64,000 nt of DNA from Lachnospiraceae bacterium (GTDB lineage: Bacteria > Bacillota > Clostridia > Lachnospirales > Lachnospiraceae), in assembly GCA_024680815.1 (NCBI GenBank), contig JAILBQ010000033.1:1-64000 (forward strand), given 5' to 3'. A model generated the notes under the pieces. It was not told where the DNA came from and ran no database searches. It worked only from the letters and a program-made list of their open reading frames with translations. Below are positions 20,357 to 29,310 of this stretch, one piece after another. The translations under genes and the position numbers were made by a program. How positions within the stretch are numbered: the first letter of the stretch is position 1; each line of letters begins with the position of its first letter.

Positions 20357-20923
20357 TTGGGACAGATTAGTGTAGAAGACTGCGGGATTGAAGGACTGAA
20401 GGTCATAACCCCTGCCGTTCACGGCGACAGCCGGGGATATTTTATGGAGACCTATAATATTCAGGATTTCAGAGAGGCGGGGATTACGGAGACCTTTGTT
20501 CAGGATAACCAGTCTTCCTCCGTACGGGGAGTGCTCCGGGGAATGCATTTTCAGGTGAAATATCCTCAGGGAAAGCTGGTGCGGGTCATAAAAGGCGAAG
20601 TTTTCGATGTGGCCGTGGATCTCAGAGAAGACTCGGAAACCCTGGGAAAATGGTTTGGCGTACGTTTAAGCGCCGAAAACAAAAAGATGTTTTATATTCC
20701 GAAGGGGTTTGCCCACGGTTTTCTTGTGCTCTCCGAGGAGGCCGAATTTTTTTACAAATGTTCCGAACTGTATCATCCGGGAGATGACGGCGGTCTTTGC
20801 TATAACGACCCGGAGCTGAATATCATCTGGCCCGGGGAAATAGGGCCGGAGGAGCTTAACATTGTGGAAAGAGACAGGAGCTGGCCGTCTTTTTCCGAGT
20901 ATCTCGCAGGGAAGCAGCATTGA
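20357..20923 (+). CDS. rfbC: dTDP-4-dehydrorhamnose 3,5-epimerase
   Basis: QDNQSSSVRGVLRGMHFQ; GFAHGFLVLSEEAEFFYK; SD AAGGAGGAAG and TTG start. Confidence 0.96.
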   Translation: MGQISVEDCGIEGLKVITPAVHGDSRGYFMETYNIQDFREAGITETFVQDNQSSSVRGVLRGMHFQVKYPQGKLVRVIKGEVFDVAVDLREDSETLGKWFGVRLSAENKKMFYIPKGFAHGFLVLSEEAEFFYKCSELYHPGDDGGLCYNDPELNIIWPGEIGPEELNIVERDRSWPSFSEYLAGKQH

Positions 20924-20925
20924 AA

Positions 20926-21732
20926 ATGGAGAAAATAGCGGCTCTGCCCCTGGAACTCTTTGAAAACCGGGAGCTGATCTGGCGGCTTTCAGTAAATGAT
21001 TTCAAATCCAAATATGCCGGAAATTATCTGGGAATAACCTGGGCCTTTGTTCAGCCGGTTGTAACGGTACTGGTCTACTGGTTTGTTTTTACCGTGGGAG
21101 GAAGGTCGGATCTTACCGGTAAAACCTCTTATCCATTTGTGCTCTGGCTTATCTGCGGAATTGTGCCCTGGTTTTTCTTTTCAGAAGCCCTGGGGCAGGG
21201 AACCAGCGCTCTTCTGGCTTATGATTTTCTGGTTAAAAAGGTTGTGTTTAAAATCAGTATTCTTCCGATCATCAAGGTGCTCTCCGCTCTGTTTATCCAT
21301 ATCTTTCTGACGGCGGTGGCCTGTGTTCTTCTGATTCTCAACGGTTTTTATCCCACCCTGTACTGGCTTCAGCTTCCGTATTTTTCCCTGTGTGTGTTTC
21401 TGCTGGTGCTTGGAATGAGCTATGTGACCTGCTCCATTGTGGTGTTTTTCAGAGATCTGGGACAGATTATCGGGATCCTTCTGCAGGTCGGGGTCTGGGT
21501 TACGCCCATCATGTGGCATCTGGAAGCTCTTTCACGTCCGATGCAGATGCTCTTCAAATTGAATCCCGTATATTATGCAGTGGACGGTTTCCGAATGGCG
21601 CTTTTAGATCGGGTGTGGTTCTGGGAGCATTTGTATGCCACGGCTTATTTCTGGATTTTTACGGTGTGTATGTTTCTCCTGGGTACGACAGTGTTTAAAA
21701 GACTTAAGAGTCATTTTGCGGACATTTTATAG
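20926..21732 (+). CDS. Polysaccharide ABC transporter permease (Wzm-type)
   Basis: DFKSKYAGNYLGITWAFVQPVVTVLVYWFVF; six-TM ABC-2 pattern. Confidence 0.92.
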   Translation: MEKIAALPLELFENRELIWRLSVNDFKSKYAGNYLGITWAFVQPVVTVLVYWFVFTVGGRSDLTGKTSYPFVLWLICGIVPWFFFSEALGQGTSALLAYDFLVKKVVFKISILPIIKVLSALFIHIFLTAVACVLLILNGFYPTLYWLQLPYFSLCVFLLVLGMSYVTCSIVVFFRDLGQIIGILLQVGVWVTPIMWHLEALSRPMQMLFKLNPVYYAVDGFRMALLDRVWFWEHLYATAYFWIFTVCMFLLGTTVFKRLKSHFADIL

Positions 21733-21744
21733 AGGATATAATTT

Positions 21745-23034
21745 ATGCCGGATACAGTGATCCGGGTGTCCCACCTGGATAAAATGTATAAGCTCTATGA
21801 GCATAAGCGGGATCGCCTTTTTGAGGCCATGGGGTTTTCAAAGAAGCGGCTCTATAAGGAGCATTATGCTCTTAAGGATGTGTCGCTTTCAGTTGAGAGG
21901 GGCGAAACTGTGGGTATAATCGGTACCAACGGCTCCGGAAAATCGACCCTTTTAAAAATAATAACGGGGGTTTTAAGCTCAACTGCCGGAGAAGTTGAGA
22001 TAAACGGCAGGATTTCCGCGCTCCTGGAGCTGGGAGCCGGGTTTAATATGGAATTTACCGGTATTGAGAATATTTACCTGAACGGCACCATGATCGGCTT
22101 TTCCAAAGAGGAAATAGACGAGAGGATGGAGGCGATTTTAAGCTTTGCGGATATAGGCGAATTTGTGCACCAGAAGGTCAAGACCTATTCCAGCGGAATG
22201 TTTGTGCGTCTGGCATTTGCCCTGGCTATCAATATTGAGCCCGAAATCCTTATTGTGGACGAAGCACTTTCGGTGGGAGACGTCTTTTTTCAGAATAAAT
22301 GCTATCATAAATTCGAAGAATTCAAGGATCAGGGTAAAACAATTATTTTTGTAAGCCACGACCTTTCAAGTATAAATAAATACTGTGACAGGGTCATGCT
22401 TCTGGATCACGGGCGGAAACTGGGTGAAGGCTCGGCGAAAACCATGATTGACATGTATAAAAAGGTGCTGGTACATGAGCTGGATAAAGCACACGGCCTT
22501 GAAGAGGACACGGCAGACGAAAGCACTTCGGGGACAGATAAAGGAGGAAGGTTCTGGAAGAACAGAATGACCCTGAATCCCTCGGCGGACCTCTACGGAA
22601 ACGGAAAAGCGGAGTTTGTGGATTTCTGCTGCATAGACAACAGCGGGGAGATCACAAATACAATTATAAAGGGAGACAGCTTTACCGTTAAGGTTAAAGT
22701 GGCCTTTTATGAAAAGGTGACGGAACCGATTGTGGCCCTGTCCTTCAAAAACAGGCTGGGAGTGGAGATAACGGGTACGAATACGATGGTTGAGAAACTG
22801 AATACAGGTACTCCGGAAGCCGGAGATATCCTGACCGTGGAATTTACCCAGCAGATGAACCTCCAGGGAGGGGAGTATCTTATCTCCCTGGGCTGTACGG
22901 GGTTTGAGGCGGGAGAATTCACGGTGTATCACAGGATGTACGATATTTTTAATATTGCCGTTATTTCCTCCAGTGACAAGGTCGGATACTATGATATGAA
23001 TTCCGAAGTAACGATAGAGAAGAGCCATGAATGA
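21745..23034 (+). CDS. Polysaccharide ABC transporter ATP-binding protein with C-terminal carbohydrate-binding domain (Wzt-type)
   Basis: GTNGSGKSTLLKIITGVL, YSSGMFVRLAFA; extra beta-rich C-terminus after residue about 270. Confidence 0.92.
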   Translation: MPDTVIRVSHLDKMYKLYEHKRDRLFEAMGFSKKRLYKEHYALKDVSLSVERGETVGIIGTNGSGKSTLLKIITGVLSSTAGEVEINGRISALLELGAGFNMEFTGIENIYLNGTMIGFSKEEIDERMEAILSFADIGEFVHQKVKTYSSGMFVRLAFALAINIEPEILIVDEALSVGDVFFQNKCYHKFEEFKDQGKTIIFVSHDLSSINKYCDRVMLLDHGRKLGEGSAKTMIDMYKKVLVHELDKAHGLEEDTADESTSGTDKGGRFWKNRMTLNPSADLYGNGKAEFVDFCCIDNSGEITNTIIKGDSFTVKVKVAFYEKVTEPIVALSFKNRLGVEITGTNTMVEKLNTGTPEAGDILTVEFTQQMNLQGGEYLISLGCTGFEAGEFTVYHRMYDIFNIAVISSSDKVGYYDMNSEVTIEKSHE

Positions 23035-25225
23035 AGAAGAAAGCTTAAAGCATATTACCTTCGATACAAGTGCCTATTCAGGGGAAGACCTTTATTCCGA
23101 AGGCGAGGCGGAGGACCGACTCCTTGAGGCGGTACGAAAGTATCCAAAGGAGGAATATAACCGTCTGATTGCCGAAAGCGGAAGCTGGAGCTTTTTATAT
23201 CATCTTTCCGACCTCAGGGGAAATATAGTGGATTTTCTTCCTATAAAGAAAAACCATCGCGTACTGGAGGTTGGGAGCGGGTGCGGGGCCATTACGGGAA
23301 CTCTTGCGGAGAAGGCGGGACAGGTTACCTGCATCGAGCTGAGCCGGAAGCGGAGTCTTATTAACGCGTTTAGAAACGACATGGAGAACGTGACGATTCG
23401 TGTTGGAAATTTTCAGGATGTGGAGCCCCGGCTTAAGGAGACCTACGATTATATTCTGCTCATTGGTGTATTGGAATATGCGGGGACTTATATACAGGGA
23501 CCGGAACCGGAGCGGGAGCTTCTGACGAAGCTTAAGGGACATCTTGCGGAGGGCGGAACCCTGGTGGTGGCCATAGAAAACCAGTACGGAATTAAGTATT
23601 TTTCCGGCGCGGCAGAGGACCACACGGGCAGGCTGTATGATGGAATTGAGGGGTATCCGAAGGCTTCAGGGGTAAGAACTTATTCCAGGCAGGCGCTTTC
23701 GGCTTTGGCGGAGAAAACGGGGTTTACTCCTTTTTTTATGTACCCGTGGCCGGATTATAAGTTTCCTGTTACTGTTTATTCAGACAGTTATCTTCCGAAG
23801 CCGGGGGATTTTACGTCGACAGGACTCAATTTCGATGCGGACAGGTTCTGTGCCTTCGATGAGGCCGCTGCAATGAACGAGGCGGTGCGGACCGGAATGT
23901 TTCCGCTTCTGTCCAATTCCTTTCTTTTGCTCCTCAGACGGAAGGGTGAATGGGAAAACGGGGAGGAAAGGGTGATTTTTTCCAGACATTCCAACGAGCG
24001 CGCACCCGGACTCTGCATCAGGACGGATATAACCGAGGAAGCAGAAAAGAGACGTGTATATAAATATCCGGCGGATCACCGGGCGGGGGAACATCTGAAA
24101 AAAATGGCCCTGGCCTTTAAAAAGCAGGAAGAGGTCTTTGCCGGAACTGCTTTAAGACCCAACCGGTGCAGGGTGATAGAGGGTGCCGGAGCGGGTGGCA
24201 GGGAGTTTATCGGCCTGGAATTTGAATATCTACGCGGGCAAACACTGGAGGAAGCGCTGGAAAATGCAGCGCTGAGCAGCGTTAAAGCAGGCAACGATGA
24301 ATTCAAAGACGAAATACTGCACTACACTGCAATCATCAGAGGGTTGGCAACTGAAAAATTTAAAATAACGGATGGTTTTAAACAAATTTTCGGCGAACCT
24401 GATCTGCCGGAAGGACTCCTGTCCCTTCCTTTTTCAAATGTCGATCTCATCTTTCCGAATCTGATTATTTCCGGGGAGGGAGAAGAACTTGGTATTATTG
24501 ACTATGAATGGTGCTTTGATTTTCCCGTGCCGGTTGATTATATGATTTACCGGTCCCTCCGGTACTGTCTGGCTTCCCTCGGCGAAAAGGCTCCGGCGGA
24601 GGATATTTACGCTCTTTGCGGTATCGGGTCTGAATCCGTAAAGGCCTTCGGGGAGATAGAAAAAGCATTTCAGCAATGGGTATCCTCCGGAAGATTTTCT
24701 CTTGTTCGTTTGGATTCCATTTTCGGTAAGAACCGGGTTGGGTTAAACAGGGGTATGCGACTCGGGAATCTGATCTACAGACCTGAAAGAATGAAGGTTT
24801 ACCCGGATTTCGGGGAGGGCTTCGGCGAGGATACGGCATTTTTCGTAAATGCCGCCCTTTCAGAGGAGGATGAGCTTACTCTTAAGCTCACTGTTCCCGC
24901 CGGCTGCCGGAGCTTAAGGATTGATCCGGCTGAAAGGCCCTGTGTCCTTAAGATAATATCCCTTAGTTCGGACGGACAGGACAGAGGGGGAAAAGTCAAC
25001 GGTTTAGTGCTGAAGGACAGGATTGTATATTTCGATACTGCCGATCCCCAGCTTCTCCTGGAAGAGGTGCGGGAAGGGCAGGAACTGAAATTAATCTGTA
25101 CGGTGGGGGCCGTGGAGGAGAGGTTCCGGGAGGCTCTGGGAGAGGCACTCCTTGATTGGAAGAAGAGGAGGAGCAGTACAATTCAAAGGCTTTTTGGTCA
25201 CGACGATGGATATACGCCAGTATAA
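23027..25225 (+). CDS. SAM methyltransferase fused to APH-like kinase-fold region (WbdD-like architecture)
   Basis: VLEVGSGCGAITGTLAEKAGQVTCIELS; later RVYKYP, LEFEYLRGQTLEEAL, NVDLIFPNLI...LGIIDYEW. Confidence 0.75.
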   Translation: MNEEESLKHITFDTSAYSGEDLYSEGEAEDRLLEAVRKYPKEEYNRLIAESGSWSFLYHLSDLRGNIVDFLPIKKNHRVLEVGSGCGAITGTLAEKAGQVTCIELSRKRSLINAFRNDMENVTIRVGNFQDVEPRLKETYDYILLIGVLEYAGTYIQGPEPERELLTKLKGHLAEGGTLVVAIENQYGIKYFSGAAEDHTGRLYDGIEGYPKASGVRTYSRQALSALAEKTGFTPFFMYPWPDYKFPVTVYSDSYLPKPGDFTSTGLNFDADRFCAFDEAAAMNEAVRTGMFPLLSNSFLLLLRRKGEWENGEERVIFSRHSNERAPGLCIRTDITEEAEKRRVYKYPADHRAGEHLKKMALAFKKQEEVFAGTALRPNRCRVIEGAGAGGREFIGLEFEYLRGQTLEEALENAALSSVKAGNDEFKDEILHYTAIIRGLATEKFKITDGFKQIFGEPDLPEGLLSLPFSNVDLIFPNLIISGEGEELGIIDYEWCFDFPVPVDYMIYRSLRYCLASLGEKAPAEDIYALCGIGSESVKAFGEIEKAFQQWVSSGRFSLVRLDSIFGKNRVGLNRGMRLGNLIYRPERMKVYPDFGEGFGEDTAFFVNAALSEEDELTLKLTVPAGCRSLRIDPAERPCVLKIISLSSDGQDRGGKVNGLVLKDRIVYFDTADPQLLLEEVREGQELKLICTVGAVEERFREALGEALLDWKKRRSSTIQRLFGHDDGYTPV

Positions 25226-27185
25226 AGAGACTCTCGAACGGATCCGGAATCCTTACCGCGCGTGGACAAAAGAGCGGGAGGAGGCATTAAGGGCCGAACG
25301 GGAGTTAAATAAAATATCGGGCGATATTAAAAATGAAGCCCGAACAGAAATTGAAAGCCTGTATTGCTTTTTCCGGCTCGGTGAAGGGCTTCTGGATCCG
25401 GATTTTTTTCAACGCGTAAATGCATACCGGGTGCAGTGGAGAGCAGAACACGAAAATAAAGAACCTGAGATTATTTATTTTGATGAGGATCAATGTGATT
25501 TTGACGGAAATACGGAAGAAATCAGAGCTGTAATTCCGGAAAGGAAACAGATAAAAAATCGCAGGAACCCTTATTTTAAGCCTGATTTCGCGCCGGACAC
25601 CCTGGATGCTTTCTGCTATTTCGGAGGGCTTACCCTGGTGGAAAGGGGCCTTGTGAAACGTGTGGAGTCGGAGAAGAAGAACGCGAACAAAAGTTCGGCG
25701 TTTTTGAGGGCCTGCGCTTTAAGTTCGGAGGGGATTCTGCATATCCCTGAAGTATTATACCATACGTTATCTGAAAACGATTACAGTTATCCGGAGGGGA
25801 GCGGCGAGCTTTTAGGAGGTGCCGGCGAAAGCTGCGGCGGTGAAAAAACTCCGGCGACGGAAGTAAAATCGCAAAAAGAAACACATGATATAATAGATGT
25901 TGTTATTCTTTCGAAGGATCATCCGGAGCTGCTTGAAACCTGCGTTTGCGGGCTTAGAAGGACGGAAGAGGAGGAAGGCTGTTCCCTTACTGTAACTGTG
26001 GTGGATAACGGCAGCAGGGAGGATCGGCGGAAGGAATACGAAGGCCTTGCAGGAAAATATAACTTTCGATATTTATTCAGACCGGGAGAGTTCCACTACT
26101 CGAAGCAGTGTAATCTGGGGGCAGCGGAAGAAAATAATAAATATCTCCTGTTTTTAAACGATGATGTGGAAATCCCCCCAAAAATGGCTTTTTTACGAAA
26201 AATGGCCTCTGTTTCGGAAGGTTTGCACGTGGGTGCTGTCGGGATTAAGCTTCTTTACCCCGATGGAGAGCACATTCAACACGCAGGTATTTCATTGTTG
26301 AGAACCGGTCCTTCGCATAAGCTTTCCGGTTATTCCGATACTGTAAGCTATTATCATGGAGTAAACAGAAGGGACGGAAATTTTCTTGCGGTCACCGGAG
26401 CCTGTCTTATGGTTGAGAGGGAAAAGTTTCAAAAGGCAGGGGGCTTTGACGAAAGATTCAGGGTTGCCTATACGGATACCGACCTTTGTATGAAGCTGTA
26501 TGAGGCGGGATTTTTTTCGGTCTGTCTTAACAGCCTGTATCTTTATCATCATGAAAGCCTGAGCCGGGGAGATGACCAGAAAGACCTGGAAGGCTTCAAA
26601 AGGCTCCTGGAAGAAAGAAAGCTTTTTACCAGGCTCCATGCTGGGGCCCTTAAGAACGGCGACCCTTTTTATTCACCTCTCCTTACAGATACCGGTCTGG
26701 ACTACAGAGTGAAATTCCCTCTGCCGGAGGAGTCCTTGAAATGCGAAGAGGCTCCCGTTCCCTTTTCTCGGAAGGATTACAGGCTGAAGGACGGGGGAAG
26801 GAAATTTCTTTATTCCCTGGATTCAGCGGAATATCATTTTGAGGATGCCTGCGGAAATGAGGATTTCTTTGAGCTTCGGGGCTGGGCTTTTATTTCCGGA
26901 AATCCGGGATACCTTTATGATGTGCTTATACTGCTCAGAGATACGGGTACGGGAGAAGAAAGCCGGCTTCCGGTGTCCAGGGTGCTCAGGGAAGATTTAA
27001 AAAAGGTATTTCCGAAGGAACGGGACACAGAGCTTTGCGGCTTTGTTTCCAGGGTTTCCCGGAAAGCCCTGGGGGAAGAGGCAGAGTATAAGGTTTCGAT
27101 AGCATTGGTAAAACCCGGACTTTTCGGAAAAATACGGGGAGAGATCAGGGAGAATATATGTCAGATTCGCAGGAACGGAATTTAG
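25206..27185 (+). CDS. Glycosyltransferase family 2
   Basis: VVILSKDHPELLETCVCGLRR...LLFLNDDVEIP...GGFDERFRVAYTDTDLCMKL. Confidence 0.9.
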   Translation: MDIRQYKETLERIRNPYRAWTKEREEALRAERELNKISGDIKNEARTEIESLYCFFRLGEGLLDPDFFQRVNAYRVQWRAEHENKEPEIIYFDEDQCDFDGNTEEIRAVIPERKQIKNRRNPYFKPDFAPDTLDAFCYFGGLTLVERGLVKRVESEKKNANKSSAFLRACALSSEGILHIPEVLYHTLSENDYSYPEGSGELLGGAGESCGGEKTPATEVKSQKETHDIIDVVILSKDHPELLETCVCGLRRTEEEEGCSLTVTVVDNGSREDRRKEYEGLAGKYNFRYLFRPGEFHYSKQCNLGAAEENNKYLLFLNDDVEIPPKMAFLRKMASVSEGLHVGAVGIKLLYPDGEHIQHAGISLLRTGPSHKLSGYSDTVSYYHGVNRRDGNFLAVTGACLMVEREKFQKAGGFDERFRVAYTDTDLCMKLYEAGFFSVCLNSLYLYHHESLSRGDDQKDLEGFKRLLEERKLFTRLHAGALKNGDPFYSPLLTDTGLDYRVKFPLPEESLKCEEAPVPFSRKDYRLKDGGRKFLYSLDSAEYHFEDACGNEDFFELRGWAFISGNPGYLYDVLILLRDTGTGEESRLPVSRVLREDLKKVFPKERDTELCGFVSRVSRKALGEEAEYKVSIALVKPGLFGKIRGEIRENICQIRRNGI

Positions 27186-29209
27186 AGCAATACTATAAGG
27201 CTCTTTATGAAAAAGAGCAGAAAAAGAATGAGGAGCTTCTCCGCGATTTGGTGAGAGCCGAGGAGGAAAATGCCGAGCTTAAGAGGAAGGTGGATCAGGT
27301 AAAAAACAGCATTCTTTTTAAGCTGATCAAGCCGGTCAGAAACCTCTGGGCCCGTCTGAAAAACGGTGTAATCCGAATAAAGCGCTACGGCAGTATTAAG
27401 GGAGTTTACGCGAAGCTGAAATCCAAACGTATTGAGCGCGCGGCCTGTAAATATCACGGAACCTTAAGCTTCCCGGATGAGGCGGAACGGGAGCGGCAGA
27501 GGGCGGCAGTGTTTAAAGACCACCATGTCGTGAGCATTCTTGTGCCGTTATTCAATACACCGGAAAAATTTCTCCGGGAGATGATTGAAAGCGTTACGGC
27601 GCAGACCTACGAAGGCTGGCAGCTCTGTCTTGCCGACGGGTCGGACGAGGAGCATCCGGAAGTCGGAAGTATAGTTAAAGAATATATGGAAAAAGATGCC
27701 GCGGAGCACGGAGGAAAAAGCCGGATAGCCTATCGGAAAATCAAAAACCAGGGAATATCCGGAAACACCAATGAGTGTTTTGCCATGGCGGAGGGGGATT
27801 ATTACGGGCTTTGTGATCATGACGACGTACTGCATCCCTCGGTGCTTTATTACTATATGAAGGAAATTGAAGAAACGGACGCGGATTTTCTTTATTGCGA
27901 CGAGGCCACGTTCAAGGACGGGGACATCAATAAAATGATTACCCTGCATTTCAAACCCGAATTTGCCATCGATAACCTGTGCGCGAATAATTATATCTGC
28001 CATTTTTCGGTTTTCAAAAAGAGCCTTTCAGAGGAGGCAGGCCTTTTCAGACCGGAATTTGACGGAGCGCAGGACCACGATATGATACTCCGGCTTACCG
28101 CAGGAGCCGGATGTATAAGGCATGTGCCGCATATTCTGTATTACTGGCGCTCACATGCTCTTTCAACGGCGGCTGATATAAATGCCAAAACCTATGCCAT
28201 AAAGGCTGCTAAGGGGGCGGTGGCCTCGTACCTTTCCTCAAAGGGCTTCAGGGACTTTGAAATCGAGAGCACGAAGGCCTTTGCCACTATTTTCCGGATT
28301 CGCTACGCTCTGACGGGAAAGCCGAAAATCAGCATTATCATTCCCTCATCCGATCACTGCCCGGATTTGAGACGCTGCATTGATTCGGTGCTTACACGTT
28401 CCTCCTATGAGAACTATGAAATTCTGGTTATCGAAAACAACAGCAGGGAAAAAGAGACGGAGGAATATTATAAAGAGCTGGAGGAAATTCCGGTAGTGCG
28501 CCTTCTGCGTTATGTTCCGGATGAAAACGGCGGGGGCTTCAACTTTTCAAAGCTCATTAATTTCGGTGCAGCAAAGGCCTCGGGAGAGGTTTTGCTGCTC
28601 TTAAACAACGATACCGAGGTGATTACCCGCAGCTGGATGGAAGAGCTTCTTATGTTCGTGCAGCGGGAGGATGTGGGGGCGGTGGGCGCAAAGCTCTACT
28701 ATGAAGACTATACGATTCAGCACGCCGGCATAGTTCTGGGGATGGGAGCCCACCGGACGGCGGGGCATTCCCACTACGGCCTTTCCAAAGACAATCTCGG
28801 ATATATGGGAAGACTCATGTATGCCCAGGATGTTTCCGCCGTGACCGGAGCCTGCCTGATGGTTTCAAAAAAGGATTTCGAGGAGGCGGGAGGCTTTGAT
28901 GAATCCTTTGCCGTGGCCTTAAACGACGTGGACTTCTGCCTGAAGCTGAGAGAACTGGGGAAGCTTAATGTATTCACTCCCTTCGCGGAGCTTTTCCATT
29001 ATGAGTCGCGCTCCCGGGGAAGCGACGTTAACGGTGAGGATAAAGAGCGCTCGGAGAGATATGACAGAGAGGCAGAGCGTTTCCGCGAAAAGTGGAGGAC
29101 GGTGCTGGAAGCGGGGGATCCGTATTTTAACCCCAATTTTTCGCTGGACTACAGTAATTATACCCTGGGAAACGCTGCAAACGGCAGCATGGCCATGGTG
29201 AAGGACTGA
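27158..29209 (+). CDS. Two-domain glycosyltransferase family 2
   Basis: Two GT-A domains (VSILVPLFNTPEKF...; ISIIIPSSDHCPDL...LLLNNDTEV). Confidence 0.92.
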   Translation: MSDSQERNLEQYYKALYEKEQKKNEELLRDLVRAEEENAELKRKVDQVKNSILFKLIKPVRNLWARLKNGVIRIKRYGSIKGVYAKLKSKRIERAACKYHGTLSFPDEAERERQRAAVFKDHHVVSILVPLFNTPEKFLREMIESVTAQTYEGWQLCLADGSDEEHPEVGSIVKEYMEKDAAEHGGKSRIAYRKIKNQGISGNTNECFAMAEGDYYGLCDHDDVLHPSVLYYYMKEIEETDADFLYCDEATFKDGDINKMITLHFKPEFAIDNLCANNYICHFSVFKKSLSEEAGLFRPEFDGAQDHDMILRLTAGAGCIRHVPHILYYWRSHALSTAADINAKTYAIKAAKGAVASYLSSKGFRDFEIESTKAFATIFRIRYALTGKPKISIIIPSSDHCPDLRRCIDSVLTRSSYENYEILVIENNSREKETEEYYKELEEIPVVRLLRYVPDENGGGFNFSKLINFGAAKASGEVLLLLNNDTEVITRSWMEELLMFVQREDVGAVGAKLYYEDYTIQHAGIVLGMGAHRTAGHSHYGLSKDNLGYMGRLMYAQDVSAVTGACLMVSKKDFEEAGGFDESFAVALNDVDFCLKLRELGKLNVFTPFAELFHYESRSRGSDVNGEDKERSERYDREAERFREKWRTVLEAGDPYFNPNFSLDYSNYTLGNAANGSMAMVKD

Positions 29210-29221
29210 GAGTCAAGAACC

Positions 29222-29250
29222 TTGCGGCATTTTTTTTCGTAGGGTATAAT
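29222..29250 (+). promoter_or_regulatory. Putative sigma-A promoter for the phospho-sugar mutase
   Basis: TTGCGG-N17-TATAAT. Confidence 0.55.
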
Positions 29251-29310
29251 AGAAATGTTAATGTTTTCGGCTATGAGGCTGGCATAGAGGAGATTTAACG
29301 GAGGATTATT

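Noticed and set aside
19613-20548. 311-aa minus-strand ORF
   Set aside because: Lies antisense to GH25 and rfbC, both with strong motifs
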